A stretch of DNA of 64,000 nt, from assembly GCA_965205535.1 (NCBI GenBank), contig CBDBHH010000005.1:3534001-3598000 (forward strand), written 5' to 3'. Shown piece after piece: positions 35,227 through 44,399 of the stretch. Both the position numbers and the translations under genes were made by a program. Below the pieces are notes generated by a model, which did not search any database, was not told the DNA's origin, and saw nothing but the letters and a program-made list of their open reading frames with translations. Position 1 is the first letter of the stretch. Every line of letters starts with the position of its first letter. The DNA is from UBA8079 sp965205535 (lineage in GTDB: Bacteria > Pseudomonadota > Alphaproteobacteria > UBA6615).

Positions 35227-37305
35227 ATGACCGATACGACGCCACCCGATCCCGAAACCCTGTCACCGGCAGACGCCGGGGCGGAACATGCGCGCCTGGC
35301 CGATGAAATTCGCGCGCACAACGTGTCATATCACCAGCAGGACGCGCCGGTTGTGTCCGACGCGGAGTATGACGCGTTGTTCCGACGCCTGCTTGAGCTC
35401 GAAGCCGCCCATCCCGACCTCGCCACCGCCGACAGCCCCAGCCAGGCGGTCGGGGCCGCGCCCGCACAGGGGTTTGCGAAAGTGGCTCACATTGTGCCCA
35501 TGCTGTCCCTCGGCAACGCGTTCGGGGATGAAGATGTCGCGGAGTTCCTCAGCCGCATCCGACGCTTCCTGAGCCTCGATGCCGACGATCTCCTGGACAT
35601 CGTCGCCGAACCCAAAATTGACGGGCTTTCCGTATCCCTCAGATACGAGCATGGAAAGTTCGTGCGCGGCGCGACACGTGGTGACGGCAACGAGGGTGAA
35701 GACATCACTGCGAACTTGCGCACCATCGGAGACATCCCGGATGCACTCAATGGCGATGCCCCGGACGTGGTCGAAGTTCGCGGTGAAGTGTATCTCCCCA
35801 GATCCGCTTTCCGGGCCCTCAACGAAGCACAGGAAGCCGAAGGCGCCAAGGTTTTCGCCAACCCGCGCAATGCCGCAGCCGGCAGCCTGCGCCAGCTCGA
35901 CACGAGCATCACGGCAAAGCGGCCCTTGCGCATGTTCGCCTATGCCTGGGGTGATATGAGCGCGGATGTGGCCGAGACCCAAATGGGCTTCCTTGAACGG
36001 GTTGCGGCGTGGGGCTTCCAGATCAACCCGTTGTCGCGCATCTGTGGCAGCCTGGATGAAATCCTGGTGAACTACACATCCATATCCGCGCAACGTCCGA
36101 CGCTCGACTATGACATCGACGGCATCGTCTACAAGGTGAACCGCCTCGACTTCCAGCAGCGGCTGGGATTTGTCAGCCGAGCCCCGCGCTGGGCCATTGC
36201 CCACAAGTTCCCGGCCGAACAGGCCACGACCATCCTGCAGGACATCGACATCCAGGTCGGCCGCACCGGCGCCCTTACACCCGTTGCCCGCCTTGAGCCG
36301 GTTACGGTCGGCGGGGTCGTGGTCTCAAACGCCACATTGCACAATGAAGACGAGATCAACCGTAAGGATGTCCGGGTCGGCGATACCGTCGTGATCCAGC
36401 GCGCCGGCGACGTCATTCCCCAGGTGGTGAGCGCCATCGCCGAGAAACGGCCAAAAGATGCAAAGGCATTTGTATTTCCCGACCGCTGCCCGGTCTGTGA
36501 TTCCGAAGCCGTGCGCGACGAAGACGAGGCCGTCCGCCGCTGCACGGGCGGCCTGATCTGCCCGGCCCAGGCCGTCGAACGGCTCAAGCACTTCGTGTCG
36601 CGCAACGCCTTCGACATTGAGGGACTGGGCGCAAAGAACGTGACCGCATTGCATGCCGACGACCTGTTGGCGAACCCCGCGGATATCTTCCGCCTCGAAG
36701 CACATAAGGACACACTTCTCGAACGCGAAGGCTGGGGCGAGCAATCGGTGGACAATCTGCTTCAGGCGATCGATGAGCGCCGCAACGTCTTTTTGGACCG
36801 GTTCATCTACGCGCTGGGGATACGTCAAGTGGGTCAGGCAACAGCCCGGCTGCTCGCGCGGACCTACGGCAGCCTGTCAGACTGGCGCGCGGCCATGGCC
36901 GCGGCCCAGGACCGCGAGGGTGAAGCCTATGGCGATCTTCTGAATATCGATGGTATCGGCGAATCCGTCGCCAACGACCTTCTCGCCTTCGTGCATGAGG
37001 AACATAACCGCCAGATCCTCGACGACCTGGATACTTTGCTCGAGATACAGCCCTTCAAGCAGCCCGAAAGCGATTCCGAACTCGCCGGGAAAACAATCGT
37101 CTTCACAGGCACACTGGAGAAAATGACACGCTCGGAAGCCAAATCGCGCGCCGAGGCGATGGGTGCGAAGGTTTCAGGCTCCGTCTCCAGCAAGACCGAC
37201 CTTGTGGTCGCTGGCCCCGGCGCGGGCTCGAAAGCAAAGAAGGCTGCCGAACTCGGCATCCAGACTGTCGATGAAGACGGCTGGATCGAGATGATCTCCG
37301 ACTAG
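35227..37305 (+). CDS. ligA: NAD-dependent DNA ligase LigA
   Basis: LigA (692 residues) seals nicks using NAD+. In order it has the NAD-binding Ia domain, the adenylation domain with catalytic K130 in KIDG, an OB fold, a four-Cys zinc finger (CPVC...C...C, about residues 420-445), helix-hairpin-helix repeats and a C-terminal BRCT domain (from about residue 615). ATG 35227 gives the normal family length; the open frame upstream belongs to the transporter gene out of phase. Its TAG shares CTAG (37302-37305) with the stop of the convergent monooxygenase gene. Confidence 0.97.
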   Translation: MTDTTPPDPETLSPADAGAEHARLADEIRAHNVSYHQQDAPVVSDAEYDALFRRLLELEAAHPDLATADSPSQAVGAAPAQGFAKVAHIVPMLSLGNAFGDEDVAEFLSRIRRFLSLDADDLLDIVAEPKIDGLSVSLRYEHGKFVRGATRGDGNEGEDITANLRTIGDIPDALNGDAPDVVEVRGEVYLPRSAFRALNEAQEAEGAKVFANPRNAAAGSLRQLDTSITAKRPLRMFAYAWGDMSADVAETQMGFLERVAAWGFQINPLSRICGSLDEILVNYTSISAQRPTLDYDIDGIVYKVNRLDFQQRLGFVSRAPRWAIAHKFPAEQATTILQDIDIQVGRTGALTPVARLEPVTVGGVVVSNATLHNEDEINRKDVRVGDTVVIQRAGDVIPQVVSAIAEKRPKDAKAFVFPDRCPVCDSEAVRDEDEAVRRCTGGLICPAQAVERLKHFVSRNAFDIEGLGAKNVTALHADDLLANPADIFRLEAHKDTLLEREGWGEQSVDNLLQAIDERRNVFLDRFIYALGIRQVGQATARLLARTYGSLSDWRAAMAAAQDREGEAYGDLLNIDGIGESVANDLLAFVHEEHNRQILDDLDTLLEIQPFKQPESDSELAGKTIVFTGTLEKMTRSEAKSRAEAMGAKVSGSVSSKTDLVVAGPGAGSKAKKAAELGIQTVDEDGWIEMISD

Positions 37306-38429
37306 CCGTCCTTGCCTTCGTAATGCGCCATGAATTCCGGTGCCAGTTGGCGCAGACGTTCATCATCGACCCGGCCTGACCGGGTCATGTAGCTGTAGCC
37401 AAACTGTTTCGGCGTCAACTGCATGTGCGCTGCGAAGTCCTCATACCAGCGCGCGCTCCGGGTCGCGGCAGCAACGATCTTCTCGACGATGGGTCTGCGT
37501 TCGCTTTCGTATCGCGTGAGGGCGCCACGAACGCTCTCCGGTTCAGCTTCTAGCGCACCCACCAGCGCAATCACATCCTCCAGCGCCAGGCGTGTACCCG
37601 ATCCGATCGAGAAATGCGCCGTGTGCAATGCATCGCCGACAAGCACAATATTGCGATGGGACCAGCGGTCGTTCCAGAGCACCGGGAAATTACGCCAGCT
37701 CGACTTGTTCGCGATCAACGGCTGGCCTGACAGAGCCTCGGCGAAAATCTCCGAACATAAGGCGCGGGACTCCTCATCGCCCATGGTCGCAAAGCCGGCA
37801 TTCAGCCAGGTCTCCCGGGCGCATTCGACGATGAATGTGCTCATCGTCGGTGTGTAGCGGTAGTGATGTGCGTTGAACGGCCCGTGGGGCGTCTTCACGA
37901 AGGTCTGGGTGAGTGAGTCGAAGGGTTTCTCGACACCATACCAGGCGAACTTGTTGGGCAGGTATGACAGGGATGTCTCGAAGTCTCCCTCGAAGCTTCG
38001 CCGCACCACCGAATTCAAACCGTCGGATGCAATAATCAGATCGGCCCAGTCGAGTTCTTCCACCGAAGTGATGGTCCGCTCGAACGCCAGCTCTGCGCCA
38101 ACGGCGAGCGCGCGTTCCTGCAAAAGCTGAAGCAGTTTCAGTCGCCCGATCGACGAAAACCCGACCCCGTCGATGGTGACCGTCTCCCCCTGGTGGATCA
38201 GGGTCATGTTCTGCCAGGTTTCCATCTCCGGCGTGATCAGGTCATGGGTCTCTGGGTCATCACCGCGCAGGAACTCCAGCGCACGGTCCGAGAACACCAC
38301 ACCAAACCCCCAGGTCGCATCGGCCGGATTCTGCTCGTAGACCCGCACAACGGATTCCGGATGCCGCTTCTTCCAAAGCGTGGCGAAATACAGACCTGCA
38401 GGCCCGCCGCCGCAGATGGCAATCCGCAT
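37302..38429 (-). CDS. FAD-dependent aromatic monooxygenase (ABM N-domain-like)
   Basis: The 375-residue protein is a class A flavin monooxygenase with GGGPAGLYFA (residues 7-16) for FAD, a mid-protein IIASDGLNSVVR motif and a late GDALHTAHFSIGSGTRLA motif for the FAD phosphate. The closest family pattern I recognise is the N-terminal flavin domain of 2-aminobenzoyl-CoA monooxygenase/reductase and salicylyl-CoA 5-hydroxylase; here it stands alone without a reductase half. This suggests hydroxylation of a CoA-linked aromatic acid, but the substrate is inferred. It is downstream of the BKACE gene by 28 bp on the same strand, so both probably act in one degradation route. Confidence 0.75.
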   Translation of the reverse strand: MRIAICGGGPAGLYFATLWKKRHPESVVRVYEQNPADATWGFGVVFSDRALEFLRGDDPETHDLITPEMETWQNMTLIHQGETVTIDGVGFSSIGRLKLLQLLQERALAVGAELAFERTITSVEELDWADLIIASDGLNSVVRRSFEGDFETSLSYLPNKFAWYGVEKPFDSLTQTFVKTPHGPFNAHHYRYTPTMSTFIVECARETWLNAGFATMGDEESRALCSEIFAEALSGQPLIANKSSWRNFPVLWNDRWSHRNIVLVGDALHTAHFSIGSGTRLALEDVIALVGALEAEPESVRGALTRYESERRPIVEKIVAAATRSARWYEDFAAHMQLTPKQFGYSYMTRSGRVDDERLRQLAPEFMAHYEGKDG

Positions 38430-38457
38430 GCTTACCCTTTCCCGGCGATGACGGCGG

Positions 38458-39351
38458 CTACGCGGCCAGCGATTTCAGGCCCATGATTTCGCGCGCCTCT
38501 TCCGGGGTCGCCGGTTCCATCCCCAGTTCGCGGATGATGCGGACGATCCGCTCGACGAGCTGGACGTTATTCGCCAGCACGCCGCGCTCGTAATACAAAT
38601 TATCTTCGAGACCCACCCGCACATGGCCGCCGAGCAGCAGCGACAGCAGGGCCGCATTCAACTGTGACGGGCCGATCGCGCTCACATTGAAGTTCGCCCC
38701 CTCGGGGATCAGATCGACCATCGCCTGGAGAATCTTCGGCGAATAGGGCATCGCGCCCTGGAAACCGCGGTCCGCACCGAGCACGAAGTTGATGAAGTAA
38801 GGCTGCGCATCCAGTCCTTCCTTCAGGAGCGTCATGACGTCCTGCAACAGATGGGTCGGGCTGAAGACTTCCCACTCCGGCTTGATGCCCTTCGCTTGCA
38901 TCTTGGTGGCGAGTTCGCGACAGCGCTCGGGCGAGGTGTTCATGATGATTTCGCGGCCTTCGAAATTCGCCACGATGGTCGTCGGGTCGAGGGTGCACAT
39001 CTCCGCGCCGCCCTCCATGCCCTTGAGCCGCTCTTCCCATGACAGCTCGAGGAAGCCGTCCGTGGATTCCTTGATCATGTCACCGTTGATGCCGCCGCCG
39101 GTGGAGTTGTTCAGGATGATGTCGCACTTGTCGCGGATGCGTTCGTTGATATCCCGATAGATCGCGGGGTTGCAGGTCGCCAGGTCGTCTGGTCGGCGCG
39201 CATGCACCGCCACGACGGACGCGCCGGCCTCGTAACAACGATAGACATCATCCGCGATTTCCTGCGGCTGGGTCGGAATATTGGGATTCTGTTCCTTGCT
39301 CGCCATCCCGCCCGTCGGCGCAATGGTCACAATCACTTTCCGTTCGGCCAT
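38458..39351 (-). CDS. BKACE-family beta-keto acid cleavage enzyme (DUF849)
   Basis: The 297-residue protein belongs to the 3-keto-5-aminohexanoate cleavage (Kce/BKACE) family of TIM-barrel enzymes, which condense a beta-keto acid with acetyl-CoA and release acetoacetate plus a CoA ester. IAPTGG at the start, NNSTGGG and the GGHVRVGLEDNLYY C-terminal motif are typical. The HxHxR zinc motif reads A-V-H-A-R here, so the first His is Ala (codon GCG). The start at 39351 is set by GGGGGA 4 nt upstream; a longer in-frame start adds 38 non-conserved residues. The neighbour is a flavin monooxygenase. The substrate is unknown. Confidence 0.8.
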   Translation of the reverse strand: MAERKVIVTIAPTGGMASKEQNPNIPTQPQEIADDVYRCYEAGASVVAVHARRPDDLATCNPAIYRDINERIRDKCDIILNNSTGGGINGDMIKESTDGFLELSWEERLKGMEGGAEMCTLDPTTIVANFEGREIIMNTSPERCRELATKMQAKGIKPEWEVFSPTHLLQDVMTLLKEGLDAQPYFINFVLGADRGFQGAMPYSPKILQAMVDLIPEGANFNVSAIGPSQLNAALLSLLLGGHVRVGLEDNLYYERGVLANNVQLVERIVRIIRELGMEPATPEEAREIMGLKSLAA

Positions 39352-39425
39352 GAGTTCCCCCTCAATGCTGTCGCTCTGGTGGCGAAATTCGCTCTGGCGA
39401 CAGCTTAGCGCGAATCCGGGCGCCC

Positions 39426-41222
39426 TCAATTCGATTCTAGTGGTGCCGTGACTTCCAGCAACCAATCGCGCGCGGCATCGTCGAGTAAGGGCCCGATCTC
39501 GGCGGCGACGCGCGCATGGTAGGCATCCATCCAGCTGCGTTCATCGGCGCTGAGCAAGCGCGCATCGATCAGGGTACGATCGATCGGTGCCAGGGTCAGC
39601 GTCTCCAACCCAAGCATTTGGCGTTCTCCACCGGGCAGCTCGCTCGGCTGCGCCACTGCCACCAGATTCTCGATCCGAATGCCATACGCGCCTTCTTTGT
39701 AGAATCCGGGCTCATTCGACACGATCATCCCCGGTTGCAGGGGAACCGACGACCCCGTCTTCGAAATGCGCTGCGGGCCCTCATGGACACCCAGATAGCT
39801 CCCCACGCCATGGCCAGTGCCATGATCAAAGTCGAGACCAGCCTGCCAAAGGGCATGTCGCGCAAGGCTGTCGAGCTGTGCGCCGCTCGTCCCGGCCGGA
39901 AAACGCGCCGTGGCGATGGCAATATGGCCCTTGAGCACCCGGGTAAACCGGTCACGCATCTCGTCCGACGGCGTGCCGATGGCAACGGTTCTGGTCACGT
40001 CGGTCGTCCCGTCGAGATACTGGGCGCCGGAATCCACCAGATAGAGCTCACCCGGGCCCAAGACCCTGTTGGTTTCCGGCGTCACACGATAATGCACGAT
40101 CGCGCCGTTTGGCCCGGCCCCGGAAATGGTCCCGAAGCTCAGATCGCGGAAAAATTCGCCCGGCTCCCGGAATTCGGCCAGTTTCGCCGCGGTCGACATC
40201 TCGTCAACGCCGCCACCCGTGGCGGCCTCGGACAGCCAGTGCAGGAACCGAGACAACGCCGCCCCGTCGCGCAGATGCGCGGCACGCGTACCGGCGAGTT
40301 CGGTCTCGTTCTTGATGGCCTTGGACAGGGAAACAGGATCGCTGCCCCGCAGGACCACCGCGCCGGCCTGCTCCAGCCTGTCGAAGACCCATGCCGCAGC
40401 GCTGTCAGGCGCCGCCAGCACACGGCGGCCTTCCAATTCATCCAATGCACGCGCAAATGCCCCGGGATCATGCATTTCAACCCCTTCGCCCAAATGCGCC
40501 GTCAGAGCGTCTGAGCGTTTCTCTGGGGCCAGAAACCAATCGACGGTCCCTTCGGCAGACAATATCGCAAAGCTCAGCGCCAACGGTGTGTGGTCAACAT
40601 CGCTGCCCCGTATATTCAGCAACCAGGCGATGGAGTCCGGCTGGGTCAGTATGGCGGCATCCAGCCCCTCACGCGCCAGCGCTTCACCGAGAGAAGCCCG
40701 TTTATCGGCACTGCTCCGGCCGGCAAAGCGCGTCTCATGGGGAACCGCGGGCGCAGATGGTGGCGGCGGCTGGTCATCCCAAACGCAATCCACCGCGTTT
40801 TCTTCAACGAACACGAGATCGGCGCCTACCGTATCCACCGACCGGCGCAACTTCTGCACCCCGGCCTGTGTGTGCAGCCACGGATCAACGCCCAGCCGTT
40901 TGCCGGCCGACAGGGCATCCATCAGCCAATCCGTGACCGGCGCCTCCACCAGATGATGAAACTCATAAAGATCTCCGTCGACCTGATCCCGGACCTGGAG
41001 CGTATAGCGCCCATCGACGAATATGGCCGCGCGATCGGCCAACACCACAGCGGTCCCGGCCGAACCCGTGAACCCGGTCAGCCAGCCCAGTCGCTCGGCA
41101 TCGGGCGGCAGGAATTCGTTCTGGTGGGCATCGGAATGCGGAACCACGAACCCGTCGAGGCCCAGTTCCGCAATTTTGCTGCGCAGGGCCGACAGGCGTT
41201 CACTCGGGGACGGCTTGGTCAT
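39426..41222 (-). CDS. M24B Xaa-Pro aminopeptidase (PepP-type)
   Basis: The 598-residue protein has two N-terminal creatinase-like domains and a C-terminal pita-bread metallopeptidase domain, the three-domain layout of cytosolic APP1-type aminopeptidase P. All five metal ligands are visible: two Asp in DSGAQYLDGTTDVTRT, His in GHGVGSYLGVHEG, Glu in SNEPGFY and Glu in IRIENLV. It removes N-terminal residues before proline. The start at 41222 gives MTKPSPSERLSALR, matching the family; an in-frame start 12 codons upstream is less likely. It is divergent from the cupin gene with 104 bp between. Confidence 0.9.
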   Translation of the reverse strand: MTKPSPSERLSALRSKIAELGLDGFVVPHSDAHQNEFLPPDAERLGWLTGFTGSAGTAVVLADRAAIFVDGRYTLQVRDQVDGDLYEFHHLVEAPVTDWLMDALSAGKRLGVDPWLHTQAGVQKLRRSVDTVGADLVFVEENAVDCVWDDQPPPPSAPAVPHETRFAGRSSADKRASLGEALAREGLDAAILTQPDSIAWLLNIRGSDVDHTPLALSFAILSAEGTVDWFLAPEKRSDALTAHLGEGVEMHDPGAFARALDELEGRRVLAAPDSAAAWVFDRLEQAGAVVLRGSDPVSLSKAIKNETELAGTRAAHLRDGAALSRFLHWLSEAATGGGVDEMSTAAKLAEFREPGEFFRDLSFGTISGAGPNGAIVHYRVTPETNRVLGPGELYLVDSGAQYLDGTTDVTRTVAIGTPSDEMRDRFTRVLKGHIAIATARFPAGTSGAQLDSLARHALWQAGLDFDHGTGHGVGSYLGVHEGPQRISKTGSSVPLQPGMIVSNEPGFYKEGAYGIRIENLVAVAQPSELPGGERQMLGLETLTLAPIDRTLIDARLLSADERSWMDAYHARVAAEIGPLLDDAARDWLLEVTAPLESN

Positions 41223-41326
41223 GGCCGCGAAGCTACGCGACGCCTCGGCGTATGACAATTCCGTGTTGCCACGCTATCCTCGCGGCGAAAAACACGACCT
41301 GAATATATTCAAAGGGACGAGACATC

Positions 41327-41881
41327 ATGACACGCGTTGATCCGCCGCCAGGCCCCAGCATCAGCATCGCCGACATGGAGGCATGCACGGCCCGTTTCAA
41401 TGAAATCAAGGGCAGTGACCTCTGCTTCATGGACCAGCGCATTCCCGGCCATGAACGCGAGATGATCAACCTGTGCGGCCTCGGCGTGACGGAGAATGAA
41501 TCGGACCCGGATCTGGCACCGAAACTCGGCAACGCCCATGGCTTCGCCCACGGGTTTGCCAAATGCAATCCCGGCTGCGGTGCGGCATTGCACTGGCATG
41601 AGACCGAAGAAGTGTTCATGCCTCTCGACGGCAAATGGTCGATCTACTGGCGCGACGGCGAGGAAGAACGCGAGGTTGTTCTCGAGGCCGGCGATACCGT
41701 CTCGGTTCCCATCGGCATCTACCGCGGCTTCAAGAACGTCTCCGACGAACCAGCCACGCTTCTCTTCATCGTCGGCGGCCCGGATACCGGCAAAGTGCAT
41801 TGGCATCCGTCCGTGATCGACGCCGCGCGCGAAACAGGCGTCGCGGTAGATGACAACGGCCTGTTGATCGAACTCGACTGA
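41327..41881 (+). CDS. Cupin-domain protein
   Basis: The 184-residue protein has one cupin barrel. The first metal motif is complete (HWHETEEVFMPLDG, about residues 90-103, His-x-His-x3-Glu). In the second (PIGIYRGFKN) the usual His is replaced by Arg, so metal binding may use fewer ligands. It ends 14 bp before the start of the GMC oxidoreductase gene on the same strand and is likely cotranscribed with it. The role may be binding or isomerising the substrate or product of the neighbouring oxidase, but I see no direct evidence. Confidence 0.75.
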   Translation: MTRVDPPPGPSISIADMEACTARFNEIKGSDLCFMDQRIPGHEREMINLCGLGVTENESDPDLAPKLGNAHGFAHGFAKCNPGCGAALHWHETEEVFMPLDGKWSIYWRDGEEEREVVLEAGDTVSVPIGIYRGFKNVSDEPATLLFIVGGPDTGKVHWHPSVIDAARETGVAVDDNGLLIELD

Positions 41882-41895
41882 GATTGAAGGACCAG

Positions 41896-43527
41896 ATGCA
41901 GGACCTCGGCTCTTATGACTATGTGATCGTGGGCGCCGGTTCGGCGGGCTGCGTGCTCGCCAACCGGCTTTCAGCTGACCCGGACGTGTCTGTGCTGCTG
42001 CTCGAGGCGGGCGGCAAGGACAACTATTTCTGGATCAATATTCCGGTCGGCTACCTGTATTGCATGAACAATCCGCGCACGGACTGGATGTTCAGTACCG
42101 AGGCGGAGGACGGCCTGAACGGGCGGTCGCTGGCGTATCCGCGTGGACGCGTGCTGGGCGGATGTTCGTCGATCAACGGCATGATCTACATGCGCGGCCA
42201 GTCGCGCGACTATGACCAGTGGCGCCAACTCGGCAACACAGGCTGGGGGTGGGACGACGTGCTGCCTTATTTTCTCAAATCCGAGGACCAGTCCGCCGTG
42301 CCAACCGATGAACTGCATGAAAGCGGCGGCGAATGGCGGGTCGAGAACCAGCGCCTGTCATGGGAGGTGCTTGACGCCTTTCAGGACGCTGCCGAGCAGG
42401 CCGGAATCCCCAAAACCAACGACTTCAACCGCGGCGACAATTTCGGATGCGGCTATTTTCACGTCAACCAGCGCACGGGTACACGCGTGAGCACTTCGCG
42501 CGCCTTCCTGAGACCCGCGCAGAATCGCAGCAACCTGACGGTCCTGACCCATGCCGAGGTCGACCGCATCGAGCTCGACGGCCGCCAGGTCACGGGCCTG
42601 GCGCTGCGCCTCAAAGGCGTGCCGGCGGCGGTGCGGGTCGACGGTGAGCTGATCCTTTCGGCCGGATCCATCGGCAGCCCACAAATCCTGGAGCTGTCAG
42701 GTATCGGAAACCCCGAGATACTCGGCGCACACGGGATCGACACCGTCCATGCCCTGAACGGTGTTGGCGAGAATTTGCAAGACCATCTGCAAGTCCGCTG
42801 CGCCTACAAGGTCACCGGCGTCGGGACCCTGAACGAACGCGCCAACAAGCTGCTCGGCAAGATGGGTATTGCGCTCGAATATCTGTTCAAACGGTCCGGG
42901 CCGATGTCGATGGCACCTTCGCAATTGGGCGCGTTCGCCAAGTCCGATCCGTCGCTCGAATTTCCAAACCTGCAATATCATATCCAACCTCTGACGTTGG
43001 AGAAGTTCGGCGAGCCGTTGCACCCCTTCCCGGCCTTTACCGCCAGCGTCTGCAACCTGCGCCCGGAAAGTCGCGGCTCGGTGCACATCAAGAGCGGCAA
43101 GGCCGGGGACAAGCCAGCCATCCGTCCCAACTACCTTTCGACCGAGGCCGACCGCAGGGTCGCCGTCGATGCCATCCGGCTCACCCGCGACATCGTGGCC
43201 CAACCGGCCATGGCCCAGTTCGCACCCGAAGAATTCAAGCCAGGACCCGAGATCACGAGCGACGGCGATCTTGCGAAGGCCGCCGGTGACATCGCGACCA
43301 CGATTTTCCACCCCGTCGGCACCGCCAAGATGGGAGACGATCCCGGCGCGGTCGTCGACGACCGCCTCCGGGTCCACGGCATTCAAGGGCTGCGGGTCGT
43401 CGATGCCTCGGTCATGCCAACGATCACGAGTGGCAACACAAACTCGCCCGTGATCATGATTGCCGAGAAGGCCGCGGATATGATCCGCGAAGACCGTCGC
43501 GCGACAGCGAACTCGAAGGCCGCCTAA
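41896..43527 (+). CDS. GMC-family FAD oxidoreductase (choline/alcohol dehydrogenase-like)
   Basis: The 543-residue flavoprotein begins with the ADP-binding loop VIVGAGSAGCVLANRLS and has the GMC signatures GGCSSINGMIYMRG (about residues 82-95) and GSIGSPQILELSGIG. The catalytic region FHPVGTAKMG with a later N in SGNTNSP completes the His/Asn pair. It oxidises an alcohol, possibly choline or a polyol. ATG 41896 is chosen because GAAGGA lies 4 nt upstream, better than a TTG four codons earlier. Its TAA overlaps the TAG of convergent prmA within CTAA. Confidence 0.88.
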   Translation: MQDLGSYDYVIVGAGSAGCVLANRLSADPDVSVLLLEAGGKDNYFWINIPVGYLYCMNNPRTDWMFSTEAEDGLNGRSLAYPRGRVLGGCSSINGMIYMRGQSRDYDQWRQLGNTGWGWDDVLPYFLKSEDQSAVPTDELHESGGEWRVENQRLSWEVLDAFQDAAEQAGIPKTNDFNRGDNFGCGYFHVNQRTGTRVSTSRAFLRPAQNRSNLTVLTHAEVDRIELDGRQVTGLALRLKGVPAAVRVDGELILSAGSIGSPQILELSGIGNPEILGAHGIDTVHALNGVGENLQDHLQVRCAYKVTGVGTLNERANKLLGKMGIALEYLFKRSGPMSMAPSQLGAFAKSDPSLEFPNLQYHIQPLTLEKFGEPLHPFPAFTASVCNLRPESRGSVHIKSGKAGDKPAIRPNYLSTEADRRVAVDAIRLTRDIVAQPAMAQFAPEEFKPGPEITSDGDLAKAAGDIATTIFHPVGTAKMGDDPGAVVDDRLRVHGIQGLRVVDASVMPTITSGNTNSPVIMIAEKAADMIREDRRATANSKAA

Positions 43528-44399
43528 CGGCAGATCAGCGTCGACCACTCGTCGTGGTGGATGCGTGCACGCAGGCGGAGCCCCGTACGTCGGTAGGCGG
43601 CGATGACCTGTGGTTCCTGGGTCCGCAGCAGGCCGGAGAGAATAACCGGCGCACCGGACGCCCGATGGGCCGCGATCAGGGGTGCCAGCCGCTCCAGGGG
43701 CCGGGCGAGGATATTGGCCAGAACAAGACCAAACGGCCCGTGCCGCCGTACGGCCACAGCGTCGAGGCCCCGGCTCTCATACGTTCGCACAAACGCCGTG
43801 ACCCCGTTCACACGGACATTCTCACGCGCCTTGTCGACCGCGACCGGATCGATGTCAGATGCGATCACCCGCATCCGCATGGCCTTGGCGGCCGCGATGC
43901 CCAGAATACCGGTCCCGCAGCCCAGATCGAGGACCGGTGCGGAGGTCAATCCGGCGTTGATCACACGGCCGAGCGCCTCAAGGCAGCCGCGCGTGGTGCC
44001 GTGATGTCCGGTCCCGAAGGCCGTCGCGGCATCCACACGGATCGGCACGGCCCCGGCGGGCGGCGGGTCCAGATGGTCGGAATCGTGGATATAGAAACGC
44101 CCGGCCCGGACCGGCGCGAAACTCGCCTGATTCTCCGCCACCCAATCAATGTCCGGCAACCAGACAATATGTGCTGCCGGCGCGGGCACACCGGTAAGCC
44201 GCGCCACGTCGGCCAGCGCGGCAGCGAGGCGCGCTTCGTGCGGTGCGTCGGCGCCGTAACCGGTTATCCGTGTTTCGGAAGTGCCTTCGATAGGGAACAG
44301 GCTGATCACTTCGGCGAAGATATCCAGCGCATCGGAAAACGCGTCATGCGTCGCCGAGGGCACGAATAGTTCGATCTTCCAGGCGTCGTTACCCGCCAC
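43524..44399 (-). CDS. prmA: Ribosomal protein L11 methyltransferase
   Basis: PrmA (291 residues) methylates L11 with SAM. An N-terminal substrate domain (residues 1-110) precedes the Rossmann methyltransferase domain with DLGCGTGILGIAAAK and the LANILARPL active-site loop. FGTGHHGTTRGCLE is the strongly conserved PrmA segment. The start is GTG at 44399 and shares its G with the TAG of the upstream helicase gene (TAGTG), so translation is probably coupled. Confidence 0.92.
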   Translation of the reverse strand: MAGNDAWKIELFVPSATHDAFSDALDIFAEVISLFPIEGTSETRITGYGADAPHEARLAAALADVARLTGVPAPAAHIVWLPDIDWVAENQASFAPVRAGRFYIHDSDHLDPPPAGAVPIRVDAATAFGTGHHGTTRGCLEALGRVINAGLTSAPVLDLGCGTGILGIAAAKAMRMRVIASDIDPVAVDKARENVRVNGVTAFVRTYESRGLDAVAVRRHGPFGLVLANILARPLERLAPLIAAHRASGAPVILSGLLRTQEPQVIAAYRRTGLRLRARIHHDEWSTLICR

